Of a DNA stretch of 50,114 bases, positions 1 through 8,624 are shown one piece after another. Below the pieces are notes generated by a model. It had not been told where the DNA came from. It searched no databases and was given only the letters and a program-made list of their open reading frames with translations. A program made the translations under genes and the position numbers. The stretch's first letter is position 1. The number at the start of each line of letters is the position of its first letter. The DNA lies in the NCBI GenBank assembly GCA_016841645.1, contig JAENYS010000018.1:1-50114 (forward strand), given 5' to 3'. The stretch comes from Desulfoscipio geothermicus. Lineage in GTDB: Bacteria; Bacillota; Desulfotomaculia; Desulfotomaculales; Desulfallaceae.

Positions 1-68
1 AGGTCTTTAGTAATACCCTTATAATGGAAAAGTGCTTTTATGCAACACTAGTGATTTAGTATACAGGT

Positions 69-512
69 TTGTCAGAAGTCTTACCATTATTAGAGCAGCC
101 TGTAGATGCTTTTAATCAATTTAGTGTACAAAATAATTTAGTATTGCCATACGATAAACCGGATATTGAACAGTTAATTCAAGTAAATACTACAGTAAGA
201 ACTTTAAGCACAAGAGTCATTCAGACACCCATAGCAGCATCGCTTGAGGAACAGCGGTTAACTGGTTGGAAGTTTGTTGTTGAAGGTCTATTGAAACTTA
301 GACTAAAATATGTCGCAGATATATCTACCCAGAATGTTCACGGAGCTCATTTTAACGTACCATTCAGTACGTTTATCATCTTACCGCCTGATTTTGAGGA
401 AGATATACCTGTTAACGTTGAAAGTTATGTAGAAGCCGTTTATGCACAGCCTTTAGGCAAACGGAAAATATTTTTTAATGCAACTCTATTGCTGGTGTTC
501 AGCAGTGGCTGA
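69..512 (+). CDS. Small SPOCS (DUF3794, SipL-like) domain protein
   Basis: A 147-residue protein that is almost entirely one SPOCS/DUF3794 domain. The landmarks are a KPDIEQ segment near residue 30, TPIAASLEEQRLTGWK near residues 56-71, and a conserved end where a beta segment leads into a hydrophobic LLLVF strand. The SPOCS domain is known from SipL, which works with SpoIVA at the forespore surface, so a role in the spore envelope is inferred. There is no signal peptide, which fits a mother-cell protein. The start is TTG at 69 with only a weak ribosome site; an in-frame stop at 57-59 rules out an earlier start. The next two genes carry the same domain, and the end of the large protein at 1088-5344 is the closest relative seen here. 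Confidence 0.75.
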   Translation: MSEVLPLLEQPVDAFNQFSVQNNLVLPYDKPDIEQLIQVNTTVRTLSTRVIQTPIAASLEEQRLTGWKFVVEGLLKLRLKYVADISTQNVHGAHFNVPFSTFIILPPDFEEDIPVNVESYVEAVYAQPLGKRKIFFNATLLLVFSSG

Positions 513-529
513 GAAAGTGGGGGTTTGTA

Positions 530-1033
530 ATGCCAACAAAAAAAAATTCACTCGTTCAGGAAATAGGGGTAGCAGAAGAGCTACCGTCAAATCCTCTATA
601 TTTTACTCAGATTTCTATCCCTGAAACAGTCACGATCCCGGCGGAAAAACCCGATATGGAAGCGATTTTATCGTGTATGGTCGAAGCTATCGTAATGAGT
701 ACCCGTTTGATAGAAACACCTTGTATGAAATCGTATGAAGGGCAGTTATTAAGCGGGCGCAAATTGGTAATTGAGTTGAAATTAGATCAAAAAGTAACCT
801 ACGTAGCCGACAGCGTTAGTCAAAGCGAGCATTCCGCCCATTTTGAAAATTTGTATAACAGCTTGTTCGTTGTAGTCCCACAAAGAGTCGGTAATATACC
901 AATCGAAAATCTGTTCAAAAAGGGTAGAATTAATGTTACGCCCTACATTGAGGATATTTACTGTGAAATGCTTGACAGCAGGCATATTTTTAAAAATACA
1001 ACCCTTTTGCTAAATGTTACTTTTCCGGTCTGA
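530..1033 (+). CDS. Second small SPOCS (DUF3794) domain protein
   Basis: A 167-residue protein with a single SPOCS/DUF3794 domain from about residue 25 to the end. It shows the same landmarks as its neighbour: EKPDMEAI, TPCMKSYEGQLLSGRK and a C-terminal TTLLLNV strand. It starts 17 bases after the previous stop behind a GGGGG ribosome site six bases from ATG, so the two are probably co-transcribed. No signal peptide or membrane segment is seen. The pairing of divergent copies suggests partners or paralogues in one spore-surface assembly. That function is inferred from the SipL family only. Confidence 0.75.
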   Translation: MPTKKNSLVQEIGVAEELPSNPLYFTQISIPETVTIPAEKPDMEAILSCMVEAIVMSTRLIETPCMKSYEGQLLSGRKLVIELKLDQKVTYVADSVSQSEHSAHFENLYNSLFVVVPQRVGNIPIENLFKKGRINVTPYIEDIYCEMLDSRHIFKNTTLLLNVTFPV

Positions 1034-1087
1034 GCTACAGACAATTAATTAACAGTCTTTGTACTGGACGTAAAGGAGGTCCAATAG

Positions 1088-4000
1088 ATGCCCGTTTTAC
1101 CGAGATTTACCGGAATAGCGCCTGGCGCTATAACATTTATTGGCAATACGCTAGGACTTAGCAAGGATACAAATAATAACTTGCCTGGAACTCGAAATGC
1201 TATTGGTGCATTTATTACTACTAACACAGCACTGCCGGTACCGGCCGGCTGGGGTGGTGTTGTTAATCTTGGCAATAACGAGAATGTCACCTTAAACTGG
1301 CCGGAGAACAGTTCAAGTGCAATTTTAAACATCCCATCTGGTAGTGTTGTTCTGTATGCCGAATTGATTTGGGGAGGGAGTGCGCGTGTACTGGGAGAAG
1401 ACGTAACAGCTTCTATAAATAACTCTATCAACTTAACTACTCCTCAAGGCACATTTTCCATAACTCCGAGCATTGATACTACTACCGGAATTTTTAATTT
1501 TATTGTAGATCCTACAAGATTGTTCTATTTACGTTCGGCAAACGTCACAAGCTATATTCTAACCGGGGGATCTGGAACCTACACCGTAGGGGAAGTTCCA
1601 TCTACGATAATAGGATCGGATAACACCAATAACCACGCTGGATGGACGCTTGCTGTAGTTTATGAAAATCTTTCGTTACCAATGCGCAGTCTCTATCTTG
1701 GCGTAGGCGGGGAGCTTATCAGTACGCTTTCACCACCTCTTGATATAACGGTCACCGGGTTTGTTACACCACCTTTAGGTCCTGTAAACGGACGCGTTTT
1801 ATTAAGTGCCCAAGAAGGGGATGCAGTCTTTGTTAATGACCAGGCCTTGTTTGGCCCGGATACTCTCTCCCTTACAGCTCTATCCGGTCTCAACAATCCG
1901 GTAGATAATTTTTTTGCTTCCCAAATTAATATTGCCGATCCCAACAATCCAAGCGTGGGACAAATCGATACATCGGGAAGTTTTGGCAATAATAACCATG
2001 ATGCTTTCGCAGGCACTGATGTTTTTGCGGGACGACAGGGGTGGGATATTACAAGTGTGGATGCCACGCCAGCTCTAGTAAACGGTCAATTATCAGCTGT
2101 ATTAAGATTAACCACCCAAGGCGATATTTATCTGACCAATGGAATTGGTATCCAAGTGGATGTGGCGGCACCAAATATAGAACCTACTAAATTCGTCGAC
2201 AAAGCGTTTGCTGAGATCGGAGATACCCTGACCTATACAGTAGTAATCCCAAATAACGGACCTGAAGACGCCCTAAATGTAACTGTCATAGATATACTCC
2301 CTGTAGGAACAACCTTTGTGTCAGGAAGTTTTGAAGTAGACGGCAGTCCGGTACCGGGTGCCGACCCTCTACTTGGTGTCAATATTGGTACCATAACCTC
2401 CGGCGGCTCCAAAACAGTAACTTTTGAGGCTACCGTCGATTTTCAACTTCTTCCCGTCACCCTGATTAACTTGGCAACCATAAATTATGAATACGTGCCC
2501 TCCCCAGGACTGCCGCCCATACCAGGAGTAGCCTTAACCAATGAGGTAACCACCCAGGTAAATGATGTTCAGCTGACTTTAGTTAAAACCGTCGATAAGC
2601 CCTTTGTCCAAGTGGGAGATACTTTGACCTATACATTGGTGGCAACCAATATCGGGACAATCCCTTTTACCAACGTAAATTTCCAGGACTTTGACCCTCC
2701 GGGGACGTCCTTCGTGCCTGATAGTGTCTTTATAGACTTTATCGCCCAGCCGGGGCTTGATCCCAATGTGGGATTTCCCTTAGCAGACCTCCTCCCCTTG
2801 GCTTTTACTACTGTGAGCTTCTCCGTTACCGTAAATTCTGTGCCTGTCCCCAATCCCACAACTGATATTGCATCACTGACCTATGACTTTCAGGTGGATC
2901 CCAGTCAGCCGGTAGAAACCCGGACCCAAGATAGTAATCCCGTTGACTCTCTGGTAGTTTTGGGAGAACTCACTGCGGATAAAAGTGTGGATAAAGAGTA
3001 TGCCGATGTTGGTGATACATTAACCTATACGATTGTTGTTGCTAATTCAGGGAATGTTGCTGCAACCAACGTAGTTTTAACCGATCCAATTCCCAACGGG
3101 ACCAGTTTCGTCACCGGGAGCGTGACCATTGACAGTATATCCCAGCCTGCTGCCGATCCTGCCCTGGGCATTGCGCTCGGTACGATGCTGCTTGCCGAGA
3201 CACGAACAGTTAGGTTTCTAGTCACGATAGGCCAAATACCTGTTCCGAATCCGATTCCTGACACAGCTGTGGTTGATTATCAGTATCTTATCGACCCGCA
3301 AGGTCCGCTGGTAAGCAAGTCCACACCAAGTAATACTGTAGAAACCTTGGTAAGTAATGTTGATCTTTTAGCCGAGAAATCTGTGGATAAAGAGTATGCC
3401 GATATTGGCGATTTCTTGACTTATACGATTACCTTGACCAATAACGGCAATACTTCGGCAGATAATGTGGTTGTAACCGATCTGATTCCGGACGGAACCA
3501 GCTTTGTTCCGGACAGCGTAGTAATTGATACTATACCGCAGCCGGGAGCTAACCCGAGTACAGGTATAAATATAGGCAGTATTGCTTCCGGAATCACAAC
3601 TGTAATTATATTCGAAGTAATAGTGGAAGCAATATCCCTTGTCAATCCTATCCCTGATAGTGCGAGTATAGATTATGAGTACACTGTTGACCCACAGCAG
3701 CCGCCAGTAAGTGTTTCAATCACTACCAATACTGTAACTACTCAGATAAATCATGCCGAAGTAGTTGCCGAAAAGGCTGTAGATAAGTCTATCGCTGAAG
3801 TTGGTGATGTGCTGACCTACACCATTACGCTCGAAAATACCGGTAATGTACCTGCAAATGTAATACTGGTAACCGATCCCATACCCAACGGAACCATCTT
3901 TGTTCCTAATAGCGTCACAATTAACGGTATTCCTCAGCCAGGTGTAGATCCGGCTTTAGGAATTAACATTGCCGGTATCCCTGCTGGGGCAACTTATGTG

Positions 4001-5344
4001 GTAAGCTTTCAAACTACCATAGTTAGCCTGCCTGTACCCAACCCCATTCCCAACAGTGCTACGGTAGCTTATCAATATACCGTAGACCCGCTCCTGCCCC
4101 CGATTGTTGTTACAACCACCACTAATATAGTAACAACCCAGGCTGAGATTGCGGAATTAACATTATTTAAGAGTGCGGATAAAGCAATCGCCGCAGTAGG
4201 GGAAACTATAACCTATTCCGTCGTAATCTCCAATACGGGGACGGTTCCTGCCGATAACATTATTTTTACTGATCCGCCTCCGACGGGAATAAGTTTCATT
4301 GTGGACAGTTTAACTATCGATGGAATAGTTCAACCGGGAGCAGACCCAACCGCAGGAGTAAATATCAGCAGTCTGTCTCCAGGCGGTTTTCGCACTATCA
4401 CGTTTGATGTCACTGTTAGTTCTGTACCATCTCCGAATCCAACCATCAACACTGCCAGTGCCACCTTCCAGTTTCTGATCGATCCTGCCGGTCCTTTGCT
4501 GACGAGAACCGCCGTTAGCAATCCGGTGCCGGTGTTGATTGTAAGTGCTTTTCTCCAGCTGATCAAAGCAGTGGATAAAGAGGTTTCCAACGTTGGCGAC
4601 ATCTTAACTTATACCTTTGTCATAAGGAATACGGGAACGGTAACTGTTAATAATGTCATTTTCAGTGACCAACCGCCGCCGGGAACCAGCTTTATCCCCG
4701 ATAGTTTTGCTATTGACAGCATTATCCAGCCTGGGGAAAATCCCTCATTGGGCGTAAGTCTGGGCAGTATAGATCCGGAAGATACAGTTAATGTAAGCTT
4801 TAGAGTATCAGTTGATTTTATTCCCTGCCCGCCGGAATTAATAAATACAGCAACTGTTGATTTTGATTATATCGTGGAATCCGGACGTCCGCCCCTGACT
4901 GGCTCTTCTACCAGTAACCCTGCAGAAACTGATGTAGGTTTGCGAATTTTTAAACAATTAAGTGTTCAGGAAGTACTGGAGATTCCCGTAATGAAGCCGG
5001 ATATTGAAGAAATCCTTGATATTGCGGTTAAATTTGAAATCATATTGACTAAAGTAAAGCCGACCCCGATAGGAGAATCCTATGAGGGCCAGGTGCTGAC
5101 CGGCTGGAAACTAATTGTCGAAGGCAAGTTAAAGCAAATAGTGGAATATATCGCGGCCAAACCGAGCCAGCCTATCCACGCTGCGCACTTTGAGGTTCCC
5201 TTCAGCACTTTCTTAATATTGCCGGAAGATTATAACCAGGAACCCCTAAAAGTAAAAGGGTCTATTGAAGATGTGTTTTACACTCTTCAAGATAATAGGA
5301 CAATTTTCAAGAATGTAACATTATTAGTCGAAGGTTTTATATAA
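1088..5344 (+). CDS. Giant DUF11-repeat protein with C-terminal SPOCS domain
   Basis: A 1418-residue protein starting at ATG 1088 behind a good AAAGGAGG site. Residues 1-360 form a beta-rich, Gly/Asn/Thr-rich N-terminal region with no signal peptide. Seven tandem DUF11 (TIGR01451-type) repeats of about 132 residues follow, beginning near residues 368, 497, 630, 761, 893, 1026 and 1157. Each opens with a version of KxVDKxxAxVGDTLTYT. From about residue 1283 to the end lies a SPOCS domain like those of the two upstream genes. DUF11 repeats are Ig-like rods usual in long surface proteins. The missing export signal and the terminal SPOCS domain suggest assembly from the mother-cell cytoplasm onto the spore, for example as an exosporium or coat fibre. 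That role is inference; the domain calls are firm. Confidence 0.85.
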   Translation: MPVLPRFTGIAPGAITFIGNTLGLSKDTNNNLPGTRNAIGAFITTNTALPVPAGWGGVVNLGNNENVTLNWPENSSSAILNIPSGSVVLYAELIWGGSARVLGEDVTASINNSINLTTPQGTFSITPSIDTTTGIFNFIVDPTRLFYLRSANVTSYILTGGSGTYTVGEVPSTIIGSDNTNNHAGWTLAVVYENLSLPMRSLYLGVGGELISTLSPPLDITVTGFVTPPLGPVNGRVLLSAQEGDAVFVNDQALFGPDTLSLTALSGLNNPVDNFFASQINIADPNNPSVGQIDTSGSFGNNNHDAFAGTDVFAGRQGWDITSVDATPALVNGQLSAVLRLTTQGDIYLTNGIGIQVDVAAPNIEPTKFVDKAFAEIGDTLTYTVVIPNNGPEDALNVTVIDILPVGTTFVSGSFEVDGSPVPGADPLLGVNIGTITSGGSKTVTFEATVDFQLLPVTLINLATINYEYVPSPGLPPIPGVALTNEVTTQVNDVQLTLVKTVDKPFVQVGDTLTYTLVATNIGTIPFTNVNFQDFDPPGTSFVPDSVFIDFIAQPGLDPNVGFPLADLLPLAFTTVSFSVTVNSVPVPNPTTDIASLTYDFQVDPSQPVETRTQDSNPVDSLVVLGELTADKSVDKEYADVGDTLTYTIVVANSGNVAATNVVLTDPIPNGTSFVTGSVTIDSISQPAADPALGIALGTMLLAETRTVRFLVTIGQIPVPNPIPDTAVVDYQYLIDPQGPLVSKSTPSNTVETLVSNVDLLAEKSVDKEYADIGDFLTYTITLTNNGNTSADNVVVTDLIPDGTSFVPDSVVIDTIPQPGANPSTGINIGSIASGITTVIIFEVIVEAISLVNPIPDSASIDYEYTVDPQQPPVSVSITTNTVTTQINHAEVVAEKAVDKSIAEVGDVLTYTITLENTGNVPANVILVTDPIPNGTIFVPNSVTINGIPQPGVDPALGINIAGIPAGATYVVSFQTTIVSLPVPNPIPNSATVAYQYTVDPLLPPIVVTTTTNIVTTQAEIAELTLFKSADKAIAAVGETITYSVVISNTGTVPADNIIFTDPPPTGISFIVDSLTIDGIVQPGADPTAGVNISSLSPGGFRTITFDVTVSSVPSPNPTINTASATFQFLIDPAGPLLTRTAVSNPVPVLIVSAFLQLIKAVDKEVSNVGDILTYTFVIRNTGTVTVNNVIFSDQPPPGTSFIPDSFAIDSIIQPGENPSLGVSLGSIDPEDTVNVSFRVSVDFIPCPPELINTATVDFDYIVESGRPPLTGSSTSNPAETDVGLRIFKQLSVQEVLEIPVMKPDIEEILDIAVKFEIILTKVKPTPIGESYEGQVLTGWKLIVEGKLKQIVEYIAAKPSQPIHAAHFEVPFSTFLILPEDYNQEPLKVKGSIEDVFYTLQDNRTIFKNVTLLVEGFI

Positions 5345-5388
5345 TGTACCCATAGATTCAGACAAAGATTTATAAAATCTAACCCAAC

Positions 5389-5600
5389 TTAAACTTTAGC
5401 GAATAATGGCCTTGAATCTATAGCAGATAAGACAGGATTCAAAAAACCTTTTATTTTTACGGCTTGAGCTATGATATTGAATAAAATCTGATAAAAATGC
5501 TCAACCCCTACTTTAGCTCTAAAGTCGCTCATACTGTTATGTGATGGTATGCGTTGTGAGCAGCCAGCAGAAATAAAATTTATGAAAAATAAGTCAGGGT
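5389..5600 (-). pseudogene. Transposase remnant (about 70 codons, IS1182/IS5-like)
   Basis: On the minus strand an open stretch of about 70 codons ends at TAA 5389-5391 and has no start or ribosome site. It reads as a piece of a DDE transposase N-terminal half: SQRIPSHNSMSDFRAKVGVE, then a hydrophobic helix (FYQILFNIIAQAV) and AIDSRPLFAKV, which resembles the AIDSTPLxA segment of IS1182/IS5-type enzymes. No terminal inverted repeats were found. The family is a judgement from motif shape. The rest of the 470-base gap holds the asnB promoter and leader. Confidence 0.45.
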
Positions 5601-5653
5601 TTCATATTATACCAATATATACCTGTAGCTTACACCATATATGTACTACCATT

Positions 5654-5682
5654 TTAACATCTTAATGCATATTCTGTATTAG
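5654..5682 (+). promoter_or_regulatory. Probable sigma-A promoter of asnB
   Basis: TTAACA at 5654-5659 and TATTAG at 5677-5682 are separated by 17 bases. They match the sigma-A consensus at 5 of 6 and 4 of 6 positions. The predicted start, near 5689, lies just upstream of the first leader hairpin, which makes the assignment more credible than the boxes alone. Confidence 0.4.
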
Positions 5683-5692
5683 CAAGGCTCAA

Positions 5693-5733
5693 GTAGATGC
5701 AACAGCGCATCTACCCTTCACGGCAATGTCGCC
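5693..5733 (+). promoter_or_regulatory. ANTAR-type two-hairpin antitermination element (asnB leader)
   Basis: Hairpin 1 (5693-5714) has an 8-bp perfect stem, GTAGATGC/GCATCTAC, closing the six-base loop AACAGC. Hairpin 2 (5722-5733) is GGC, loop AATGTC, GCC, with A at loop position 1 and G at position 4 as in known ANTAR targets. Loop 1 has A1 but A rather than G at position 4, a departure from the rule. The 3' side of hairpin 2 lies inside the 5' arm of the following terminator, so the two structures exclude each other. The same arrangement occurs before glnA and the glt operon. Confidence 0.6.
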
Positions 5734-5766
5734 CGCCTTTTTTGGTGGGCGACATTTTTATTTTTT
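5725..5766 (+). terminator. Intrinsic terminator in the asnB leader
   Basis: The arms TGTCGCCCGCC (5727-5737) and GGTGGGCGACA (5744-5754) pair over 11 bp with one G-T wobble and a T-rich loop. A T-rich run to 5766 follows. It stands 48 bases before asnB and downstream of a likely promoter, so it is best read as an attenuator. It could also end transcription from upstream. Confidence 0.8.
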
Positions 5767-5813
5767 CTGGCCATGCTGTACGTAATTTTATCTTCATGGG
5801 AGGGATAGTATAA

Positions 5814-7658
5814 ATGTGCGGAATAACAGGCTGGATAGACTGGGATGAAGATCTAACCCGGCAACAACACATACTGGAAGCCATGAATGAAACTCAGTTT
5901 CATCGAGGTCCCGATGCGGGAAACACATGGTTTTCAACCCATGCAGCCCTGGGCCATCGCCGGCTTGTGGTGGTTGACCCGAAGGGGGGCGGGCAGCCCA
6001 TGCTTCGCCGGCGCGGAGATAATATATATGTAATGGTATATAATGGTGAACTGTACAATACTTCGGAACTGAGAAGGGAATTGATAGCTCGCGGGCACAC
6101 CTTTAGCGGGCATTCGGACACTGAAGTGCTGCTGTTATCTTATATTGAGTGGGGCGAAGATTGTTTGAATAGGCTTAACGGCATCTACGCTCTGGCTATC
6201 TGGAGCGAACGAGACCAGAGCTTGTTTATGGCTCGAGACCGGGTGGGTGTAAAACCGCTGTTTTATGCCCGACGAGGCAGCTCACTGCTGTTTGGTTCTG
6301 AGTTGAAATCACTGCTGGCCCATCCGGCGGTGCAGCCTGCAGTTGATGCCAACGGTCTGGCGGAAGTATTAATCATGGGTCCGGGTCGCACGCCGGGCCA
6401 TGGTGTATTTCGCAATGTGGCTGAGCTTAAGCCTGGTCACTACCTTGTGTATAACCGCAGCGGGCTGCGCATCCACTGCTACTGGCAGCTTGAAAGCAGA
6501 CCACACGAAGACGACCTGAACACTACCACTGCCAAAGTGCGCGAACTTTTCTGCGATGCCGTGACACGCCAGCTAGTGGCGGATGTGCCCGTTTGCACTT
6601 TATTATCGGGCGGGCTGGACTCCAGCGCAATCACCGCGGTGGCAGCAGGTGTCTGGGAGCAGAACGGTGTAAAACCGCTGCATACCTGGTCTGTAGACTA
6701 TAGAGATAATGACAAGTATTTTAAACCCGACCTGTTTCAACCAAATAGCGATACCCGGTGGGTACAGCTTGTCTCGGAAAACTTTGGGAGTGAACATCAT
6801 GATGTTATTATTGACACCCCTGAATTGGTAGATGCACTGTCAGCCGCAGTGCGGGCCCGGGATTTGCCAGGCATGGCCGACGTGGACGCCTCTCTATACC
6901 TTTTTTCTCGGGCAATTAAACAATCAGCCACTGTTGCCTTGTCGGGGGAGTGCGCTGACGAAATATTTGGCGGCTATCCTTGGTTCCATAAACCACAGGC
7001 TGCGTCAGAAGGTACTTTTCCCTGGCTGCGGGGGCTTGCTGAGCGCGTGCACATGCTGGCGCCTGAAATAATCGATTTGCTGCAACCCGAAGAATACGTA
7101 AACCGGCGCTATCAGGAAACGCTGGCTAATGTACCCCGCCTGCCGGGTGAAGAACCCAAGGAGGCTCATCTACGGAAACTTATGTACCTGACATTAAACT
7201 GGTTCATGGCTACCCTGCTGGATCGCAAAGATCGAATGAGCATGGCCGTGGGTCTAGAGGTGCGCGTTCCATTCTGTGATCACCGTATGGTTGAATACGC
7301 CTGGAATATACCTTGGTATATGAAAAATTGCGGCAACATGGAAAAGGGCATATTGCGCCGGGCGCTGGCCGGCTTGCTGCCCGAGGATGTGCTTACCCGA
7401 CGCAAGAGTCCTTACCCCAAGTCTCACCATCCGGCTTACCTGGAGACAGTGAGGAAAATGGTAACGAAAATACTGGAGGATTCTTCATCGCCATTGCTGC
7501 CGCTTATTAACGTGGATAATGTTCGCCGCATGACTCAATCCACAGGCTCATATTTTAACCGGCCTTTTTACGGTCAGCTAATGACCGATGCACAGTATTT
7601 AGCTTATTTAATCCAGGTGGACACCTGGCTGAGGGAGTACCGTATACAAATAGCTTGA
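5814..7658 (+). CDS. asnB: Asparagine synthetase (glutamine-hydrolysing)
   Basis: A 614-residue class-II amidotransferase-type asparagine synthetase. It makes asparagine from aspartate, ATP and glutamine-derived ammonia in the cytoplasm. The N-terminus MCGITGW places the catalytic cysteine at position 2, exposed after Met removal. The glutaminase domain runs to about residue 210 and includes RGPDAG and YNGELYN. The synthetase domain carries the ATP pyrophosphatase loop SGGLDSS at about 265-271 and the later SGECADEIFGGYPW motif. Length is normal for AsnB. The start ATG lies behind GGGAGGG. It is preceded by an attenuator-like leader and faces the glutamate synthase operon across a palindromic repeat, so glutamine-consuming and glutamate-making functions sit together. 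Confidence 0.93.
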   Translation: MCGITGWIDWDEDLTRQQHILEAMNETQFHRGPDAGNTWFSTHAALGHRRLVVVDPKGGGQPMLRRRGDNIYVMVYNGELYNTSELRRELIARGHTFSGHSDTEVLLLSYIEWGEDCLNRLNGIYALAIWSERDQSLFMARDRVGVKPLFYARRGSSLLFGSELKSLLAHPAVQPAVDANGLAEVLIMGPGRTPGHGVFRNVAELKPGHYLVYNRSGLRIHCYWQLESRPHEDDLNTTTAKVRELFCDAVTRQLVADVPVCTLLSGGLDSSAITAVAAGVWEQNGVKPLHTWSVDYRDNDKYFKPDLFQPNSDTRWVQLVSENFGSEHHDVIIDTPELVDALSAAVRARDLPGMADVDASLYLFSRAIKQSATVALSGECADEIFGGYPWFHKPQAASEGTFPWLRGLAERVHMLAPEIIDLLQPEEYVNRRYQETLANVPRLPGEEPKEAHLRKLMYLTLNWFMATLLDRKDRMSMAVGLEVRVPFCDHRMVEYAWNIPWYMKNCGNMEKGILRRALAGLLPEDVLTRRKSPYPKSHHPAYLETVRKMVTKILEDSSSPLLPLINVDNVRRMTQSTGSYFNRPFYGQLMTDAQYLAYLIQVDTWLREYRIQIA

Positions 7659-7682
7659 CAAATATATGGAAGCGTGGTAGGA

Positions 7683-7738
7683 GCAAGGGGACGGTTCTCC
7701 TGCTTCGGAGCAAGGAAGCAGGAGAACCGTCCCCTTGC
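7683..7738. repeat. REP-like perfect palindrome between convergent genes
   Basis: Two 24-base arms (7683-7706 and 7715-7738) are perfectly complementary around an 8-base spacer. The core is GGGGACGGTTCTCC. It lies between the stops of asnB and the last glt gene. Its sequence looks like the dispersed REP-type palindromes of this bacterial group, which are often linked to IS200-like (RAYT) transposases; that link is from memory. It could also act as a two-way transcription stop. Confidence 0.75.
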
Positions 7739-7765
7739 TTCCGAAACGACCTTTCCTAGAGCTTT

Positions 7766-8620
7766 CTAATAAGCATATATTTGTCCATACGGCCTTAAGG
7801 ATACCGGGATTAGTTTTTGAAAACTTCCGTTTAAGATCTCTTCCGGGTTGCCGCCGAAGTGGTTGCAGTATTCCCGCACATAGCAATCGATTTTGGCTTT
7901 GTCTTGATCGTCCAGCGGTAGTACACCTACTTCTTTGCCCAGCTGGTGTTCCGCCAGGCAGCCCCGCAGGTAGATTACTCCACCATGCATGCCGGTGCCA
8001 ATATAGTTGGCCCGGTGTGGTTCACTTTCCTGCAAGTTTAAACCCAGCAGCAGTACTATGCCTCCGGCCATGTACTCGCCCAAAAAGTCCTGGGCTGTGC
8101 CTCCCACGACCAGCACGGGCACTTTGTCACGGTACTCCTTCATATGAATGGCCGTTCGGTAACCCACGTTATCTCTGATAAATATTTTGCCGCCCCGCAT
8201 AGACATAGCCGTAACATCTCCCGCACGGCCATGTACAATTATTTCCCCGCTATCCATTGTATTGCCCACGCCGTCCTGGGCATTACCATGCACAATAACC
8301 CGGTGGCCGTTTAAAAACGCGCCTAAATCGTTGCCCGGAAATTTATTTACTTCAATGTGCAGTTTATTATCTTCAGAGGGCAAATATAACCGTGTGCCGA
8401 TATATCTTTGTCCAAACACATTATTTATAACCAGCTCTTTGCCGCCACTCTGCACAGTTTCCCTGAGCAAGTCGTTTAATTCCTTATGCTTTAGCCCAAG
8501 TGCGTTTATCGTAGCTCGACAGCCGTCAGTACTCACCCTGGTATTGTATAAAATATCTACCGGCTGTAAATTATCTAAAAAGTTATCTCGATAACCAAAC
8601 TTTACATTAAAGCCGTTCAT
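7766..8620 (-). CDS. Glutamate synthase, GXGXG (GltB3-like) subunit
   Basis: A 284-residue protein corresponding to the C-terminal beta-helix domain of the glutamate synthase large subunit, here a separate gene as in archaea. The repeated Gly turns are clear: GNDLGAFLNGHRVIVHGNAQ, GVGNTMDSGEIIVHGRAGD, and later a GGTAQDFLGEYMAGG stretch. In the full enzyme this domain helps form the ammonia channel between the glutaminase and FMN sites. It is last in the operon, four bases after the FMN-subunit gene, with GGAGAG seven bases before ATG. It should work only with the two upstream subunits. Confidence 0.88.
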   Translation of the reverse strand: MNGFNVKFGYRDNFLDNLQPVDILYNTRVSTDGCRATINALGLKHKELNDLLRETVQSGGKELVINNVFGQRYIGTRLYLPSEDNKLHIEVNKFPGNDLGAFLNGHRVIVHGNAQDGVGNTMDSGEIIVHGRAGDVTAMSMRGGKIFIRDNVGYRTAIHMKEYRDKVPVLVVGGTAQDFLGEYMAGGIVLLLGLNLQESEPHRANYIGTGMHGGVIYLRGCLAEHQLGKEVGVLPLDDQDKAKIDCYVREYCNHFGGNPEEILNGSFQKLIPVSLRPYGQIYAY

Positions 8621-8624
8621 TTTA

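Noticed and set aside
7735-8594. Plus-strand open frames opposite the glutamate synthase genes
   Set aside because: They run antisense to clearly conserved protein domains, have no ribosome sites and show no recognisable motifs.
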